A DNA stretch of 64,000 nt, from NCBI RefSeq assembly GCF_000746085.1, contig NZ_KN050805.1, positions 1 through 64,000 of the forward strand. The letters run 5' to 3'. Source of the DNA: Methylocapsa aurea (GTDB lineage Bacteria; Pseudomonadota; Alphaproteobacteria; Rhizobiales; Beijerinckiaceae). Below are positions 19,544 to 29,537 of the stretch, piece after piece (within the stretch, counting starts at the first letter, position 1; the number at the start of each line of letters is the position of its first letter). The position numbers were made by a program, and so were the translations under genes. The notes under the pieces are model-generated. The model saw only the letters and a list, made by a program, of their open reading frames with translations. It made no database searches and had not been told where the DNA came from.

Positions 19544-19611
19544 GCAGCGGCGCCTCCGGGCCGGATGCGGTAAGGACTGGGACGGCTTCGTCCCGTCGCA
19601 GGTTAAAACCC

Positions 19612-19637
19612 ATGCCCGGCCGCGCGCCGGGCATTTT
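19612..19637 (+). terminator. terminator after the glutaredoxin gene
   Basis: Arms ATGCCCGGC and GCCGGGCAT around five bases, followed by TTTC. A smaller hairpin (GGGACG...CGTCCC) lies just before it. Confidence 0.7.
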
Positions 19638-19663
19638 CGTCTCTCGACGCGCTCCGCCGCCAA

Positions 19664-19774
19664 GCGCATATTCCGAACAGATTGGTTCGATCTGTTCGGA
19701 ATATGCGCAGACTCTTTAACACTGGAGCGATTTCTGATCGATCGAATGACTCCATTCGATCGGAAAGCGCTCTA
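19664..19774. repeat. mosaic intergenic repeat, GCATATTC type
   Basis: Opens with a 19-base perfect inverted repeat around seven bases (arm begins GCGCATATTCCG). A tail of about 65 bases follows (begins CAGACTCTTTAACACTGGAG) that carries the box TCGAATGACTCCATTCGATCG. The whole element recurs at about 32.5 kb with a damaged first hairpin. Confidence 0.85.
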
Positions 19775-19783
19775 GCAAGCCAC

Positions 19784-20452
19784 TCAGCCCTGCCCCGCCC
19801 TCAGCAGCGCCAGGGCGTCTTGCGAATCCCATTGCGCCGGCCCGGCCATGGTCCCGATTTCACATCCGTCCTTGCCGATGAGAATCGTCGTCGGCAGACC
19901 CAGGGCCCTGCCGGCCTGTTTCAGGGCTTGAAAGACATCGGCGGTGGCGTCGGAATAATAGGCGAGGTTCTTCACCCCGATTTCGGTCAGGAAAGCCTTC
20001 GGGCGGTCGAGCTTGGCGGTATCGATATTGACCGCGACCACGACAAAATCCTTGGAGCCGAGAAGGCCCTGCAAGCGATCGAGCGCCGGCATCTCCTGCC
20101 GGCACGGCACGCACCAAGTCGCCCAAAGGTTGAGGAGCACTTCGCGCCCCTGAAAATCGGAAAGGCGCGTCGGCGTCCCGTCCGACGCCTTGAAGGTCAG
20201 CTCGGGAAGCGGCTTTGGATGGGCCGCGAGGCTCAAGGCGGCAAGCTCCCCATGGGCCAGCGGCTTGAGCAGCGCCGCTCTTTCCGATGAGGCCGGACAG
20301 GCCGCAGGGCCTTCGGCGGTTTCCTTGCCGCCTGGCGCTTTCATCCCGTATAGGACAACAGCCAGAAGCAGAACGGCGAGCGCGCCCAAAGCAACCGCGA
20401 CGCGGCGCGCAAGAGGCCGGGACTTGGCCTGTTTGGAGAGACCTTGCGTCAT
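19784..20452 (-). CDS. tlpA: TlpA-like thiol:disulfide oxidoreductase
   Basis: Membrane-anchored periplasmic thioredoxin-like protein that reduces cysteines, for example in cytochrome oxidase assembly factors. One N-terminal anchor (residues 17-36), then a thioredoxin fold with WCVPC (cysteines 114 and 117) and the cis-Pro in GLPTTILIG. 222 residues. The divergent position next to argH is the same as in Bradyrhizobium, where TlpA was first described, supporting the name. Confidence 0.93.
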   Translation of the reverse strand: MTQGLSKQAKSRPLARRVAVALGALAVLLLAVVLYGMKAPGGKETAEGPAACPASSERAALLKPLAHGELAALSLAAHPKPLPELTFKASDGTPTRLSDFQGREVLLNLWATWCVPCRQEMPALDRLQGLLGSKDFVVVAVNIDTAKLDRPKAFLTEIGVKNLAYYSDATADVFQALKQAGRALGLPTTILIGKDGCEIGTMAGPAQWDSQDALALLRAGQG

Positions 20453-20485
20453 ATGGATATCAATCTCATGAGCACGAGAAGATGA
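20453..20485 (+). CDS. ten-codon leader frame overlapping argH
   Basis: Frame [10 protein letters not shown] starts directly after the tlpA start (CATATG) and its TGA overlaps the argH ATG as ATGA. The last two codons are AGA AGA, both arginine and expected to be rare in a GC-rich genome. The argH start itself has a poor ribosome site. The frame could couple translation or sense arginine. It has only a weak ribosome site itself. Confidence 0.3.
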   Translation: MDINLMSTRR

Positions 20486-21897
20486 GCAATAAAATGTGGG
20501 GCGGCCGGTTCGCGAGCGGTCCCGACGCCATCATGGAAGAAATCAACGCGTCGATCGGCTTCGACTATAGGCTCGCCCAGCAGGATATAGCCGGATCGAA
20601 AGCCCATGTCGCCATGCTGGCGCAGACCGGCATTCTAAGCGCCGACCACGCCGCCGCCATCGCCGAAGGCCTAAGTCAAATCGGCGCCGAAATCGAGGCC
20701 GGGACATTCACATTTTCGCGCGCGCTCGAAGATATTCATATGAACATCGAGGCGCGTCTGGCGGAGCTGATCGGTCCCGCCGCGGGACGGCTGCATACGG
20801 CGCGCTCGCGCAACGATCAGGTCGCGCTCGATTTTCGCCTCTGGGTCCGCGATGCGATCGACGCGCTCGACCGCCAATTGTGGGCGTTGCAGCAGGCCCT
20901 GGCGGAAAAAGCCCTGGCCCATGCGGCAAGCGTGATGCCAGGCTTCACCCATATGCAGTCGGCGCAGCCGGTCACTTTCGGGCATCACCTTCTGGCCTAT
21001 GTCGAAATGTTTTCGCGCGACCGCTCAAGGCTTCGCGACGCCCGCGCCCGCCTGAATGAATCTCCGCTCGGCGCGGCGGCGTTGGCGGGAACCTCGTTTC
21101 CGATCGACCGAAACGCGACCGCCAAGGCGCTTGGCTTCGACCGGCCGACCGCAAATTCGCTCGACAGCGTTTCCGACCGCGATTTCGTGTTGGAGACTTT
21201 GAGCGCGGCCTCGATCTGCGCCATCCATTTGTCGCGCTTCTCCGAGGAAATCGTGCTCTGGGCGACGCCGCAATTCGGCTTCGCGGCCTTGTCGGACAAG
21301 TTCTCGACCGGCTCTTCGATCATGCCGCAAAAGCGCAATCCCGACGCGGCCGAACTGGTGCGCGGCAAGGCCGGTCGGATCATTGGCGCGCTGAACGCCC
21401 TCCTCATCGTTATGAAAGGCCTGCCGCTGACCTATTCCAAGGACATGCAGGAAGATAAGGAAGGCACGTTCGACGCGCTGCACGCGCTGTCGCTGTGTCT
21501 TGCCGCGATGACCGGGATGGTCGGCGATCTCGAGCCCGATCGCAAACGCATGAAGGCCGCCGCCGGGTCGGGCTATGCGACCGCGACCGATCTCGCCGAT
21601 TGGCTGGTGCGGAGCTTGAAGCTGCCCTTCAGGGAAGCGCATCACATTACCGGCCGCATCGTCGCCCTGGCGGCAGGCAAAAAGATCGGCCTTGAGAAAT
21701 TGACCCTGGCCGAAATGCAGGCTGTGGAGCCCAATATCAGCGCCGAGGTCCATGCGGTTCTCGGCGTCGAAAAATCCGTCCGCAGCCGGACCAGCTACGG
21801 CGGGACGGCGCCGTCCAATGTGCGGGCGCAAGCCAAACGCTGGCTTGCGCGGCTCGAGAAGGACAAAGTGGAGCACTCCAACGCGTCGCGATCTTGA
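20482..21897 (+). CDS. argH: argininosuccinate lyase
   Basis: Last enzyme of arginine synthesis: splits argininosuccinate into arginine and fumarate. Start [10 protein letters not shown] is the family's usual N-terminus. [17 protein letters not shown] and the mobile signature loop [20 protein letters not shown] carry the catalytic serine. 471 residues, full length. A longer upstream frame would overlap tlpA on the other strand and is rejected. The ATGA overlap with the ten-codon frame is unusual. Confidence 0.96.
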   Translation: MSNKMWGGRFASGPDAIMEEINASIGFDYRLAQQDIAGSKAHVAMLAQTGILSADHAAAIAEGLSQIGAEIEAGTFTFSRALEDIHMNIEARLAELIGPAAGRLHTARSRNDQVALDFRLWVRDAIDALDRQLWALQQALAEKALAHAASVMPGFTHMQSAQPVTFGHHLLAYVEMFSRDRSRLRDARARLNESPLGAAALAGTSFPIDRNATAKALGFDRPTANSLDSVSDRDFVLETLSAASICAIHLSRFSEEIVLWATPQFGFAALSDKFSTGSSIMPQKRNPDAAELVRGKAGRIIGALNALLIVMKGLPLTYSKDMQEDKEGTFDALHALSLCLAAMTGMVGDLEPDRKRMKAAAGSGYATATDLADWLVRSLKLPFREAHHITGRIVALAAGKKIGLEKLTLAEMQAVEPNISAEVHAVLGVEKSVRSRTSYGGTAPSNVRAQAKRWLARLEKDKVEHSNASRS

Positions 21898-22041
21898 CGC
21901 TATCTCGTTGCCACTGTTGCTTAATTTGCATGCGGCATAGTTGGAAGCCGTACTTGCGCGCGGTTTCGCGGCTCTTTAGAAGTGATCTCCGCCGGCACCC
22001 GCCGGGAACAGCCAGGTCGACGAATTGAGAAGGCGCCGCCC

Positions 22042-23136
22042 ATGCCGTTGGATCACTTTCGCACCGCGCTGGTCATCGATGAGGATCCCGTCCGCGCCGC
22101 CGATCGCATCGCCGCTGAACTGATGTCGCAAGGCTGCGGCGGCACCATTGGCTTCGTCTATATTACCGACCGGCTGAACAGCGGCATCGAACCCGTCGTT
22201 GCGAGCCTTCGGCAAAAGACTGGCGTCGCCAATTGGATCGGGACCATCGGCTTCGGCGTGATCAGCGGGCGCGGCGCGGCCTATAATCAACCGGCGATCG
22301 CGGCGATGATCGGGCATTGGAGCCCGGATCAGTTCAAGCTATTCAACGGCCAGTCGCCGAGCGATGTCGGCCATTGGGCCGACAAGGGCATGGCGACGGC
22401 CATTGTCCATGTCGATCCGCGCTTCCCGTTCGACGCGGATTTGCGCCAGCTCGCGGCGACGTCCCGAGCCTATCTGTTTGGCGGGCTCACCGCTTCGCGC
22501 GCGCGTCGTTTCGATCAGTTCGCGGACGGCGTGACGGAAGGCGGCGCATCGGGGCTCATGCTAGGGCCCGATGTCGAGGTCGCAGTCGGCGTCTCGCAAG
22601 GATGCAGCGCGATCGGTCCGGTGCGCACGATCACCGAGATGGAGGACAATATGGTCACGTCCCTCGACGGCGAACCATCGCTCCAGGCCCTGGTGCGCGA
22701 TCTCTCGGTGACGCCCGACGGCGATATCGCCAAGCTCCTGCGCTCGCTCCACGTCGGCCTGCCGGTTCCAAATTGCGACACCGGCGATTTCGTCGTGCGC
22801 AATTTCGCCGGGATCGATACCGACAAAGGCCTGATCGCGATCGCCGATCACGTCGAGCCGGGACAAAAGATTTTTTTCTGCCGACGCGACCGCGCCGCCG
22901 CGACAAAGGACCTTTTGGCGATGGCGCAGAAGCTTCGCAAGCGAACAGCGACTGTGCGCGGGGGACTCTACGTGACCTGCTGCGCGCGCGGCCCTAACTT
23001 GTTCGACTCAGCGACGGAAGAAGCCGAACTGCTTCAATCTGCCCTTGGCGATGTTCCGCTCGTTGGCTTTTTCGCCAATGGCGAAGTCGCCGGGGACCGC
23101 ATCTACGGCTACACCGGCGTGCTCGCCCTGTTTTGA
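22042..23136 (+). CDS. FIST-domain protein
   Basis: Cytoplasmic protein with FIST_N and FIST_C domains, a predicted small-ligand (possibly amino acid) sensing module linked to signalling. Typical pieces: GGTIGFVYITDRLNSGIEPV near the start, QGCSAIGP in the middle, and the C-terminal GLYVTCCARGPNLF...VPLVGFFANGEVAG. 364 residues with no added kinase or cyclase domain, so it would act through a partner not evident here. The ATG is supported by AAGG eight bases upstream. Confidence 0.87.
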   Translation: MPLDHFRTALVIDEDPVRAADRIAAELMSQGCGGTIGFVYITDRLNSGIEPVVASLRQKTGVANWIGTIGFGVISGRGAAYNQPAIAAMIGHWSPDQFKLFNGQSPSDVGHWADKGMATAIVHVDPRFPFDADLRQLAATSRAYLFGGLTASRARRFDQFADGVTEGGASGLMLGPDVEVAVGVSQGCSAIGPVRTITEMEDNMVTSLDGEPSLQALVRDLSVTPDGDIAKLLRSLHVGLPVPNCDTGDFVVRNFAGIDTDKGLIAIADHVEPGQKIFFCRRDRAAATKDLLAMAQKLRKRTATVRGGLYVTCCARGPNLFDSATEEAELLQSALGDVPLVGFFANGEVAGDRIYGYTGVLALF

Positions 23137-23438
23137 CAAGGCCAGTTCCGATAAGGAACCCGCCCGCGATAGCGACTTCCACAATTGCTCCGCTCGAAGC
23201 GGGCGCTGTGCGGACGAATGATCTTGCCTTCCGCCCCCGACGACCCTGCTCAGGGGCGACGCCGTCCCTTCCCGCCAGCAAGAACGTCCATGCAGCGGGA
23301 TTAGGCTCGCCAACTTACCGAAAAACCACAGCCACTCGATCGCGTCGCTGGCCCTGATAGGACCGCGCAGGCCGAATGCGCCGCAATCAAATTCAGCGAA
23401 AGTTAGGCCCGAAGCCGGATCGCATTGCGGAGGGTCGA
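23137..23438. other. gap between convergent FIST and glycosyltransferase genes
   Basis: No gene or clear hairpin terminator was recognised. Frames that cross it lack ribosome sites. Confidence 0.35.
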
Positions 23439-24896
23439 TCAATAGGCCCGGTTGCGCATGACTTCGAAGCAGGTCCGCAACAGGATGCTTAGATCCAGAC
23501 CGAACGACCAATGATTGACGTACCAAAGGTCGAGTTTAACGCGTTCAACCATCTGATCGAGCCGCCCGGTTTCGCCGCGCAACCCGTTGACCTGCGCCCA
23601 CCCGGTCATTCCGGGCTTGACGTGATGGCGAAACGAATATTTCGAGATCAGCACTTTATATTCATTGTCATGCGCAAGCGCATGCGGGCGCGGCCCAACC
23701 AAAGACATGTCGCCCTGGAGGACATTGAAAAGCTGCGGCAGTTCGTCGATGCTCGATCGGCGCAGCAATTGCCCGACCCGAGTGACGCGATGGTCGCCCC
23801 GTCGCGCTTGCTTGATCGTCGCCCCATCTTCAAGGACCGTCATCGTCCGAAATTTAAAAATGATGAAAGGCTTTGTGTTGAAGCCATTCCGGCGCTGGCG
23901 GAAAATGACCGGTCCAGGACTATCAAGTTTGATGACGATCGCGGTGATCGCCAGAAGGGGGGAGAGGAGCAGGATCGCCATCGACGCAAAGACAATGTCC
24001 AGCGCCCGTTTGAACGCTCGCTCCACCGGAGTCAAAGGCGCGCGCTGAAGCTCCAGCGACAGCATCGGTCCGCTGGTGGACAAGGCGCGCCGTCCCAGCA
24101 CCGAGCGAATGGTGTGATCAGGCAGCAATCGGACAGGAAGCGGCGATGCCCGAAGCCGGTTGCGCACGGTCTCGAGAAGGTCCTTGCTGCTCCAGCGGAG
24201 CGCCACGACGAACTCGTCCACGCCGTGTTCGCGCGCTTCGTGGAGCGCGCGGTCGAGATCGATGAGCACATCGTCCGGAGAAAAGCCCTGGTTCGCTCCG
24301 ACGGAAATGCGGGCCACTTCGTTCAAACCGAAATAGCGGAACAGGACAGCCGTGCTCAATCTCGCCAATTCCTCAGGCTCGCCGACCGTCACGACGCGGC
24401 GCCCCGCCAAGCTTCCAGTCGCCATCATGGAGCGCGAGGTTTTCGCAGCGACCCAACGGGCGAGGAGCAGCAGGACGATCTGTAGGGCCGCGGACGAAAC
24501 CATCGATCCGTGCGAAAATTCGGTCTCGCCCTTCAAAAGGAACAAAAACGCGGTGACGAACAGACCTACCACCGCCCAGGTGACGAAAATGCGGCCCAGA
24601 TAGCGAGAGGGCTCCAGCAATACGGGAAGGCGATATAGGCCGCGCGACCCCGCGACATAGACATAGAGAAGGCTATTGGCGATGCCGACTGCGAGATTGG
24701 CTTCGGTTCCGGCGCTCTGCCCAAACCAGAGATATTGATAAAGGGCGCCCCCAAACACGCTGGCTAAAACGATGACCGCTATATCCAGACAACCTGCGAT
24801 GGTCTCGATATTTTGATAGGAAATGTCGAACCGCCGCGTGCTTCCCTCGGTTTGGACTTCCGGTTCCGCAATCTGGCTCAAGCGATTAAAGTACAT
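23439..24896 (-). CDS. polyprenyl glycosylphosphotransferase (WcaJ-like)
   Basis: Membrane enzyme that moves a sugar-1-phosphate, usually glucose, from a UDP-sugar to undecaprenyl phosphate and so starts exopolysaccharide assembly. The N-terminal half has about four or five membrane helices and a CoA-binding-like domain (GRRVVTVGEPEE). A further helix near residue 300 precedes the bacterial sugar transferase domain: FRQRRNGFNTKPFIIFKFRTM, SIDELPQLFNVLQGDMSLVGPRP, GMTGWAQVNGLRG. 485 residues, normal for the family. A single gene, with no polysaccharide cluster around it. Confidence 0.93.
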   Translation of the reverse strand: MYFNRLSQIAEPEVQTEGSTRRFDISYQNIETIAGCLDIAVIVLASVFGGALYQYLWFGQSAGTEANLAVGIANSLLYVYVAGSRGLYRLPVLLEPSRYLGRIFVTWAVVGLFVTAFLFLLKGETEFSHGSMVSSAALQIVLLLLARWVAAKTSRSMMATGSLAGRRVVTVGEPEELARLSTAVLFRYFGLNEVARISVGANQGFSPDDVLIDLDRALHEAREHGVDEFVVALRWSSKDLLETVRNRLRASPLPVRLLPDHTIRSVLGRRALSTSGPMLSLELQRAPLTPVERAFKRALDIVFASMAILLLSPLLAITAIVIKLDSPGPVIFRQRRNGFNTKPFIIFKFRTMTVLEDGATIKQARRGDHRVTRVGQLLRRSSIDELPQLFNVLQGDMSLVGPRPHALAHDNEYKVLISKYSFRHHVKPGMTGWAQVNGLRGETGRLDQMVERVKLDLWYVNHWSFGLDLSILLRTCFEVMRNRAY

Positions 24897-25335
24897 TTCT
24901 CAACTCGCATTGTTCAGCAGGTCGCTTACCTGTCATTAAGCTACAATAAGGCGGAAAAATCAACCTAAAACCCGAAACCGCGGCTGTCGGATCCGGGCGA
25001 ACCGATGATTAATGCTCGGTCGATCAGACGGATTTTGAAGCGTATTGCCTCAAAGCTGGCCAGCGTCGAACCAAATCGTATGCCGTGACAACAGAACAGA
25101 AATCACTGCGCGCATTTAACGATAATCACGAAATCGGTCAATTTGAGGGGATGAATTTTCGAGGCTGCACGAAACATGATCTTCAAAATTGCGAAGATTT
25201 TAGGCAGAATCATGCGCAAGAACTAAAGTCGTGCGATTTATCTTTGATTCAGTCAGCGCGAGATATGCGCTAGCGCACATTCAAGCGATGCAGCTTCGGT
25301 TCTGCCCTGAGAAATCATCAAAAATTAGAATATTT
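24897..25335. other. AT-rich promoter region of the glycosylphosphotransferase gene
   Basis: Clearly AT-richer than its surroundings, especially at 25085-25340. Probably holds the promoter of the leftward glycosyltransferase gene and the 3' end of thrS. A 62-codon rightward frame with a GTG start was not accepted. Confidence 0.4.
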
Positions 25336-27318
25336 TCATGTTCTCGCGGGCCCCGCGGCGCCCCGCTGAAAATCGCTCGGTCGCCGCATGCGCTTCAAAT
25401 CTGGCGCGGCCGCCTCCTCGCCAAGCGAATCGAGAGCCGCATCGAGCCCCATCCCGGCCTGATCCTGCGATCCCAACCTGCGGATGGAGACGGTGCGCTC
25501 CATAGCCTCGCGTTTGCCGACGACAAGCAGAACCGGAACCTTCGCCAACGAATGTTCTCGCACCTTATAGTTGATTTTCTCGTTCCTCAGATCGCCCTCG
25601 ACGCGCAAGCCGCGCGCGCGCGCGGCTTCAATAACCTCGAAGGCGTAGTCATCGCCCTCTTGGGTGATGGTCGCGACGACGATCTGCAAGGGCGAGAGCC
25701 ATAAGGGAAGATGCCCGGCAAAGTGCTCGATGAGGATGCCGGTGAAGCGCTCCAGAGAACCGAACATGGCCCGATGGATCATTACGGGCGTGGTCTTTTC
25801 GCTGTCGGCCGCTATATAAAAGGCGCCGAAACGGCCCGGCAGGTTGAAATCGACCTGCGTCGTGCCGCATTGCCATTCGCGTCCGATCGCATCGCGCAGA
25901 GTATATTCGAGTTTTGGGCCATAGAATGCGCCCTCCCCCGGGTTGATCGCCGTCTTGAGGCCGCGCTGCTTCAACACGTCGAGAACGAGCAACAAAGCCG
26001 CCTCCGCCTTGTCCCAAGCCTCCTCAGAGCCAACGCGCTTTTCCGGCCGCGTCGACAATTTGATGACGATGTCGTCAAAACCGAAATCTTCATAGATGGA
26101 GAGGATGAGGTCGTTGACCTTCAAGCTCTCGGCCATGATCTGCTCTTCGGTGCAGAAAATATGGGCGTCGTCCTGGGTGAAGGCGCGCACCCGCATGATC
26201 CCATGGATCGCACCGGACGGCTCGTAGCGATGCACGACGCCGAATTCGGCGATCTTCATCGGCAAATCGCGGTAGGATTTGAGACCGTTCTTGAAGATTT
26301 GCACATGGCCGGGGCAATTCATGGGCTTCAAGGCGAAGATGCGCTCGTCCTCGGTCTGAGTGACAAACATATTCTCGCGATAGGTCTGCCAATGGCCGGA
26401 GGTCTCCCAAAGCGCCCGGTCGAGCACCTGCGGCGTGTTGACCTCAAGGTAGCCTTCCGCCTGCTGGCGCCGCCGCATATAGGAAATCAGCGTTTGGAAC
26501 AGGGTCCAGCCCTTCGGGTGCCAGAAAACCGCGCCCGGTCCTTCTTCCTGGAAATGGAACAGATCCATTTCCCGGCCCAAGCGGCGATGATCGCGCCGCT
26601 CCGCTTCCTCTAGCTGTTTCAGATAGGCCGCGAGCTCTTCCTGCTTGGCGAAGGCCGTCGCATAGATCCGTTGAAGCATGGGCCGGTTGGAATCGCCGCG
26701 CCAATAGGCACCGGCCACCTTCATCAGCTTGAAGGCGTTGCCGATTTTGCCGGTCGAGGGCAAATGCGGGCCGCGGCACAGATCGAGCCAGTCGCCCTGC
26801 TTGTAGATCTTCAGGTCTTCATCGCCCGGAATCGAGTCGACGAGCTCGACCTTGAAGGCCTCGCCATGAGTCTCGAACCAGGATTTGGCGGCGTCGCGGG
26901 TCCAGATTTCCTTTGTGAAAGGCCTGTCCTTGGCGATGATCTCGGCCATCTTCTTTTCGATGGCCGCGAAATCTTCCGGCGTGAAAGGCTCGTCCCGATA
27001 GAAATCATAATAAAAGCCATTCTCGATCACCGGTCCGATCGTGACCTGGGTGCCCGGAAAGAGCGTCTGCACCGCCTCGGCGAGGACATGCGCGGCGTCA
27101 TGACGGATGAGTTCCAGCGCGCGTGGGTCCTCGCGGCTCAGGAATTCGACTCGGGAACTCTGGTCGACCGGGTCGCCAAGATCGCGCAAAACGCCGTCGA
27201 CAGTCATTGCGACAGTGCGCTTGGCAAGCGATGGCGAAATGCTCTTGGCTATATCGAAGCCGCTGATCCCAGGCTCGTACGCGCGCGAGGCGCCATCCGG
27301 GAAAGTCACGGAAATCAT
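25336..27318 (-). CDS. thrS: threonyl-tRNA synthetase
   Basis: Class II synthetase that charges tRNA-Thr. The TGS domain ([16 protein letters not shown]), the editing domain with [17 protein letters not shown], the catalytic core ([11 protein letters not shown] with its zinc-ligand Cys, [14 protein letters not shown]) and the anticodon-binding C-terminus ([13 protein letters not shown]) are present. The ATG giving MISVTF has AAGGAG six bases upstream and is preferred over one 21 bases earlier. 660 residues. Hairpins upstream of the ribosome site may be an autoregulatory operator. Confidence 0.96.
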   Translation of the reverse strand: MISVTFPDGASRAYEPGISGFDIAKSISPSLAKRTVAMTVDGVLRDLGDPVDQSSRVEFLSREDPRALELIRHDAAHVLAEAVQTLFPGTQVTIGPVIENGFYYDFYRDEPFTPEDFAAIEKKMAEIIAKDRPFTKEIWTRDAAKSWFETHGEAFKVELVDSIPGDEDLKIYKQGDWLDLCRGPHLPSTGKIGNAFKLMKVAGAYWRGDSNRPMLQRIYATAFAKQEELAAYLKQLEEAERRDHRRLGREMDLFHFQEEGPGAVFWHPKGWTLFQTLISYMRRRQQAEGYLEVNTPQVLDRALWETSGHWQTYRENMFVTQTEDERIFALKPMNCPGHVQIFKNGLKSYRDLPMKIAEFGVVHRYEPSGAIHGIMRVRAFTQDDAHIFCTEEQIMAESLKVNDLILSIYEDFGFDDIVIKLSTRPEKRVGSEEAWDKAEAALLLVLDVLKQRGLKTAINPGEGAFYGPKLEYTLRDAIGREWQCGTTQVDFNLPGRFGAFYIAADSEKTTPVMIHRAMFGSLERFTGILIEHFAGHLPLWLSPLQIVVATITQEGDDYAFEVIEAARARGLRVEGDLRNEKINYKVREHSLAKVPVLLVVGKREAMERTVSIRRLGSQDQAGMGLDAALDSLGEEAAAPDLKRMRRPSDFQRGAAGPART

Positions 27319-27340
27319 GCCTATCTCCTTCATGCTCACT

Positions 27341-27403
27341 CGCCGATACCAATCGGCGTAAGCGTTGCTTGACGAAAGCGTCGCGCCAATTGGACGAGGC
27401 GCG
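27341..27403 (-). promoter_or_regulatory. hairpins in the thrS leader, candidate synthetase-binding operator
   Basis: On the thrS strand a seven-base stem closes the loop UGGU: CGCCGAUUGGUAUCGGCG at 27358-27341, ten bases before the AAGGAG site. Read with a shorter stem, the loop UUGGUA resembles the anticodon loop of tRNA-Thr(GGU), with U33 and A37 equivalents. Upstream lie GACG/CGUC (27382-27371) and CGCGCC/GGCGCG (27403-27382), whose ten-base loop contains UCGUC. Layout recalls the E. coli thrS operator, in which hairpins mimic the anticodon arm; by analogy only. Confidence 0.4.
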
Positions 27404-28255
27404 CGCGCATTGTCTTATGCTGGCTTGGTCTTGTGTTGGCTCGAACGAGAGGCCCGGCTTACAGGAAAATGCGCCCGCCACCGTCCCGAGGCGCCCGCAA
27501 AGACGCAGATGCCCAAAGCACAGCCCCTTGGACCGGGCTTTACGGCTTTTGGCGGCGCGGCTCAAGGGCCGATCCGGCCGCGCGCCCGCCGCCTCAGTCG
27601 CGAACGCACGACAAATTGATCGGCGGCGGAAGCGCCGATCATGGCGACTCGGCCGCGGCGGCGGCTTGGCCTAACCCCTTCGAACCCAATGGAAGCGGCT
27701 TCGACTGCGAGGGGCCGCAACCACGTCCATCTTCACCGCAAAGGACATCTACGAAACATCATTATTAAATTTCAATACACAACAGTCGATAACTATGATG
27801 CCAATATTGGAAGAATGGCGTTCCTCTTGGCAATCTTTGCGTTATGTCAAACCACAACAGAAATAGCGAGATACATTTCAGGCAAGTGGATCTGGCGCCT
27901 TAACTATTGAAATAACAATGCCATGAGTTATCAGACGACAGCTTTCATTTGCTAAACTCTAAATCATTTTGCCCAGCTGACGCTCAAATGTGCGTATTGG
28001 CACATAATAAAATACGAAATACTCTCACTATGCCGCTTCCACACTCGGCAAATGGCCGGCGACCAGGTCGAAGTTTCGTTAGCCGGACCGACGGCCTCCA
28101 AAATTTATGACAATCTCTTAGATAAATAATCATGACCTCGAAAGACCTTTCACGGCACTATATCCGTGTCAGCACCTAAACGTTCCGCCGCAAATTTTCG
28201 GCAAACGCCAATGCTCCATCGCAAATAACTCAACAATTGAACCAACGTGGCAGCT
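27404..28255. other. long gene-poor gap with an AT-rich half
   Basis: The first part (to about 27720) is GC-rich and offers only overlapping frames without ribosome sites. From about 27760 to 28250 it turns markedly AT-rich, unlike the neighbouring genes. This half may be the promoter region of the following regulator or a remnant of foreign DNA. I see no tRNA or transposase remnant. Confidence 0.4.
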
Positions 28256-28948
28256 ATGACACCTTTTGCTGAGTGCTATGACGAACTAGACCTTGAAGCT
28301 GAAGAATTCCGCATAGCAGCGGCGTTTACGCGTCGCCTGACCGAGATTGCGGCGCTATCGAGCTTGCATGTTGATTCTTTTAACTCGCCCAATGCTTTGG
28401 ATGCGCTGAGCCAGCCTGCGGTCCTGCTTGATCTCGATGGATTTGTCGCTGGCGCGAACAGCGCCGCCAGCAGTTTGTTCAATAATGACTTGCGAATCAT
28501 GGATAGACGCGTTTTTGTCCGCGACCTTGAAGCTCGGACCAAGCTGCGCCTATTGATCGAACAGTTCAAACAGCCGGCGCCGATCAGCCCCCCTCCAATC
28601 GAGCCGATTATCGTGCCGCGGCAGGACAAATTGCCGGTCCTCTTGCGCGCCTGGCCCATCGACGGCGCGGCGCGCTGGCCATCGCCGGACGTCCGCGCTG
28701 TCCTCACGATGAATGCCTTGGGACCAAGACCAGGACCTCCCGCCGCAATCCTGGCCAAGGCTTTCGGCCTCACGCCCGCCGAAGCGAAACTTGCCTGCAT
28801 TATCGCGCGCGGAGCCGGTCCCGAAATCGCCGCCATGGAGCTCAAAATATCGCGCGAGACGGCGCGCAATCAATTGAAGTCCATATTTGCGAAAACCGAC
28901 ACCCATCGGCAAAGCGAACTCGTCGCATTGCTCTTGCAAGTCCAATAA
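28256..28948 (+). CDS. LuxR-type helix-turn-helix regulator
   Basis: Roughly 230-residue DNA-binding protein. The C-terminal part, LTPAEAKLACIIARGAGPEIAAMELKISRETARNQLKSIFAKT, is a LuxR/GerE-type HTH. The N-terminal part (SQPAVLLDLDGFVAGANSAASSLF) looks like a degenerate PAS-like sensor. The ligand and targets are unknown. The ATG is chosen; a GTG nine bases earlier is possible, and neither has a good ribosome site. It lies alone between two gene-poor gaps. Confidence 0.78.
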   Translation: MTPFAECYDELDLEAEEFRIAAAFTRRLTEIAALSSLHVDSFNSPNALDALSQPAVLLDLDGFVAGANSAASSLFNNDLRIMDRRVFVRDLEARTKLRLLIEQFKQPAPISPPPIEPIIVPRQDKLPVLLRAWPIDGAARWPSPDVRAVLTMNALGPRPGPPAAILAKAFGLTPAEAKLACIIARGAGPEIAAMELKISRETARNQLKSIFAKTDTHRQSELVALLLQVQ

Positions 28949-29087
28949 TAACGGCCCAATTCCAGTGAGACCGCAGCGCCAGAGATGACGGCCGCGCCTC
29001 TCTTGGCTTCTTTCATTCTTGTTGGTCTATAGTTTCAATAGCATAACTAAAGTGAAATTCTTGCGATTGAAGCGATCGCTGATGACA

Positions 29088-29306
29088 TCATGAATCAATT
29101 CGACGACATCCTCTTTGCAGTGGCGGCGCCATCGTTCCATTGCGTAAGAGAATATCTATAATTGTATTTTGGACCTTATTAAACTCATTGCGAAATAGCT
29201 GAAAATAAACTTCGTCGTTTTCATAATCGAGCATGCGCCACGCCTTGGTGAGCGCGCCGCAAAGACAATAAGAAGCGGCGGCCCATCGCACGGTGCGGAT
29301 TTGCAA
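29088..29306 (-). CDS. possible small helical protein
   Basis: A frame of up to 72 codons contains a stretch that reads like a protein (RMLDYENDEVYFQLFRNEF). The longest start is a TTG without ribosome site; an ATG at 29237 has AAGG eight bases upstream and gives about 49 residues. No family is recognised. The rest of the gap from 28949 to 29537 shows no gene. Confidence 0.28.
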   Translation of the reverse strand: MQIRTVRWAAASYCLCGALTKAWRMLDYENDEVYFQLFRNEFNKVQNTIIDILLRNGTMAPPLQRGCRRIDS

Positions 29307-29537
29307 ATGGCCAAAGGGAGGCCGGGCGCGCGGCCAAGAGCGGACATGGACGCCATTGGCGCTGGAAATTCGTCAAGGTCAAGTTAATCCGGCTTTTTCT
29401 TCGGCGGGAAATGCTCTAATAGCCAAGTGCGAACACGCTCCTTGCAAGGCGCATGGCGCAAGTCTCGATCAGCGCCATTGCGTGCGAAGCCCCTTGGCGG
29501 GCCGGGAATTGGCGAGCCAGGAAAAAGCGTTGCTTTG

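Noticed and set aside
19682-20290. Frames reading IFRTDWF-LF at the GCATATTC repeats
   Set aside because: The same peptide appears only because the two repeat copies share sequence; it is not a protein family.
25085-25273. 62-codon rightward frame in the AT-rich gap
   Set aside because: GTG start without a ribosome site, no known pattern, and AT-rich DNA gives such frames by chance.
27365-27768. Several overlapping rightward frames upstream of thrS
   Set aside because: Arg/Pro-rich frames in GC-rich leader DNA with no ribosome site.
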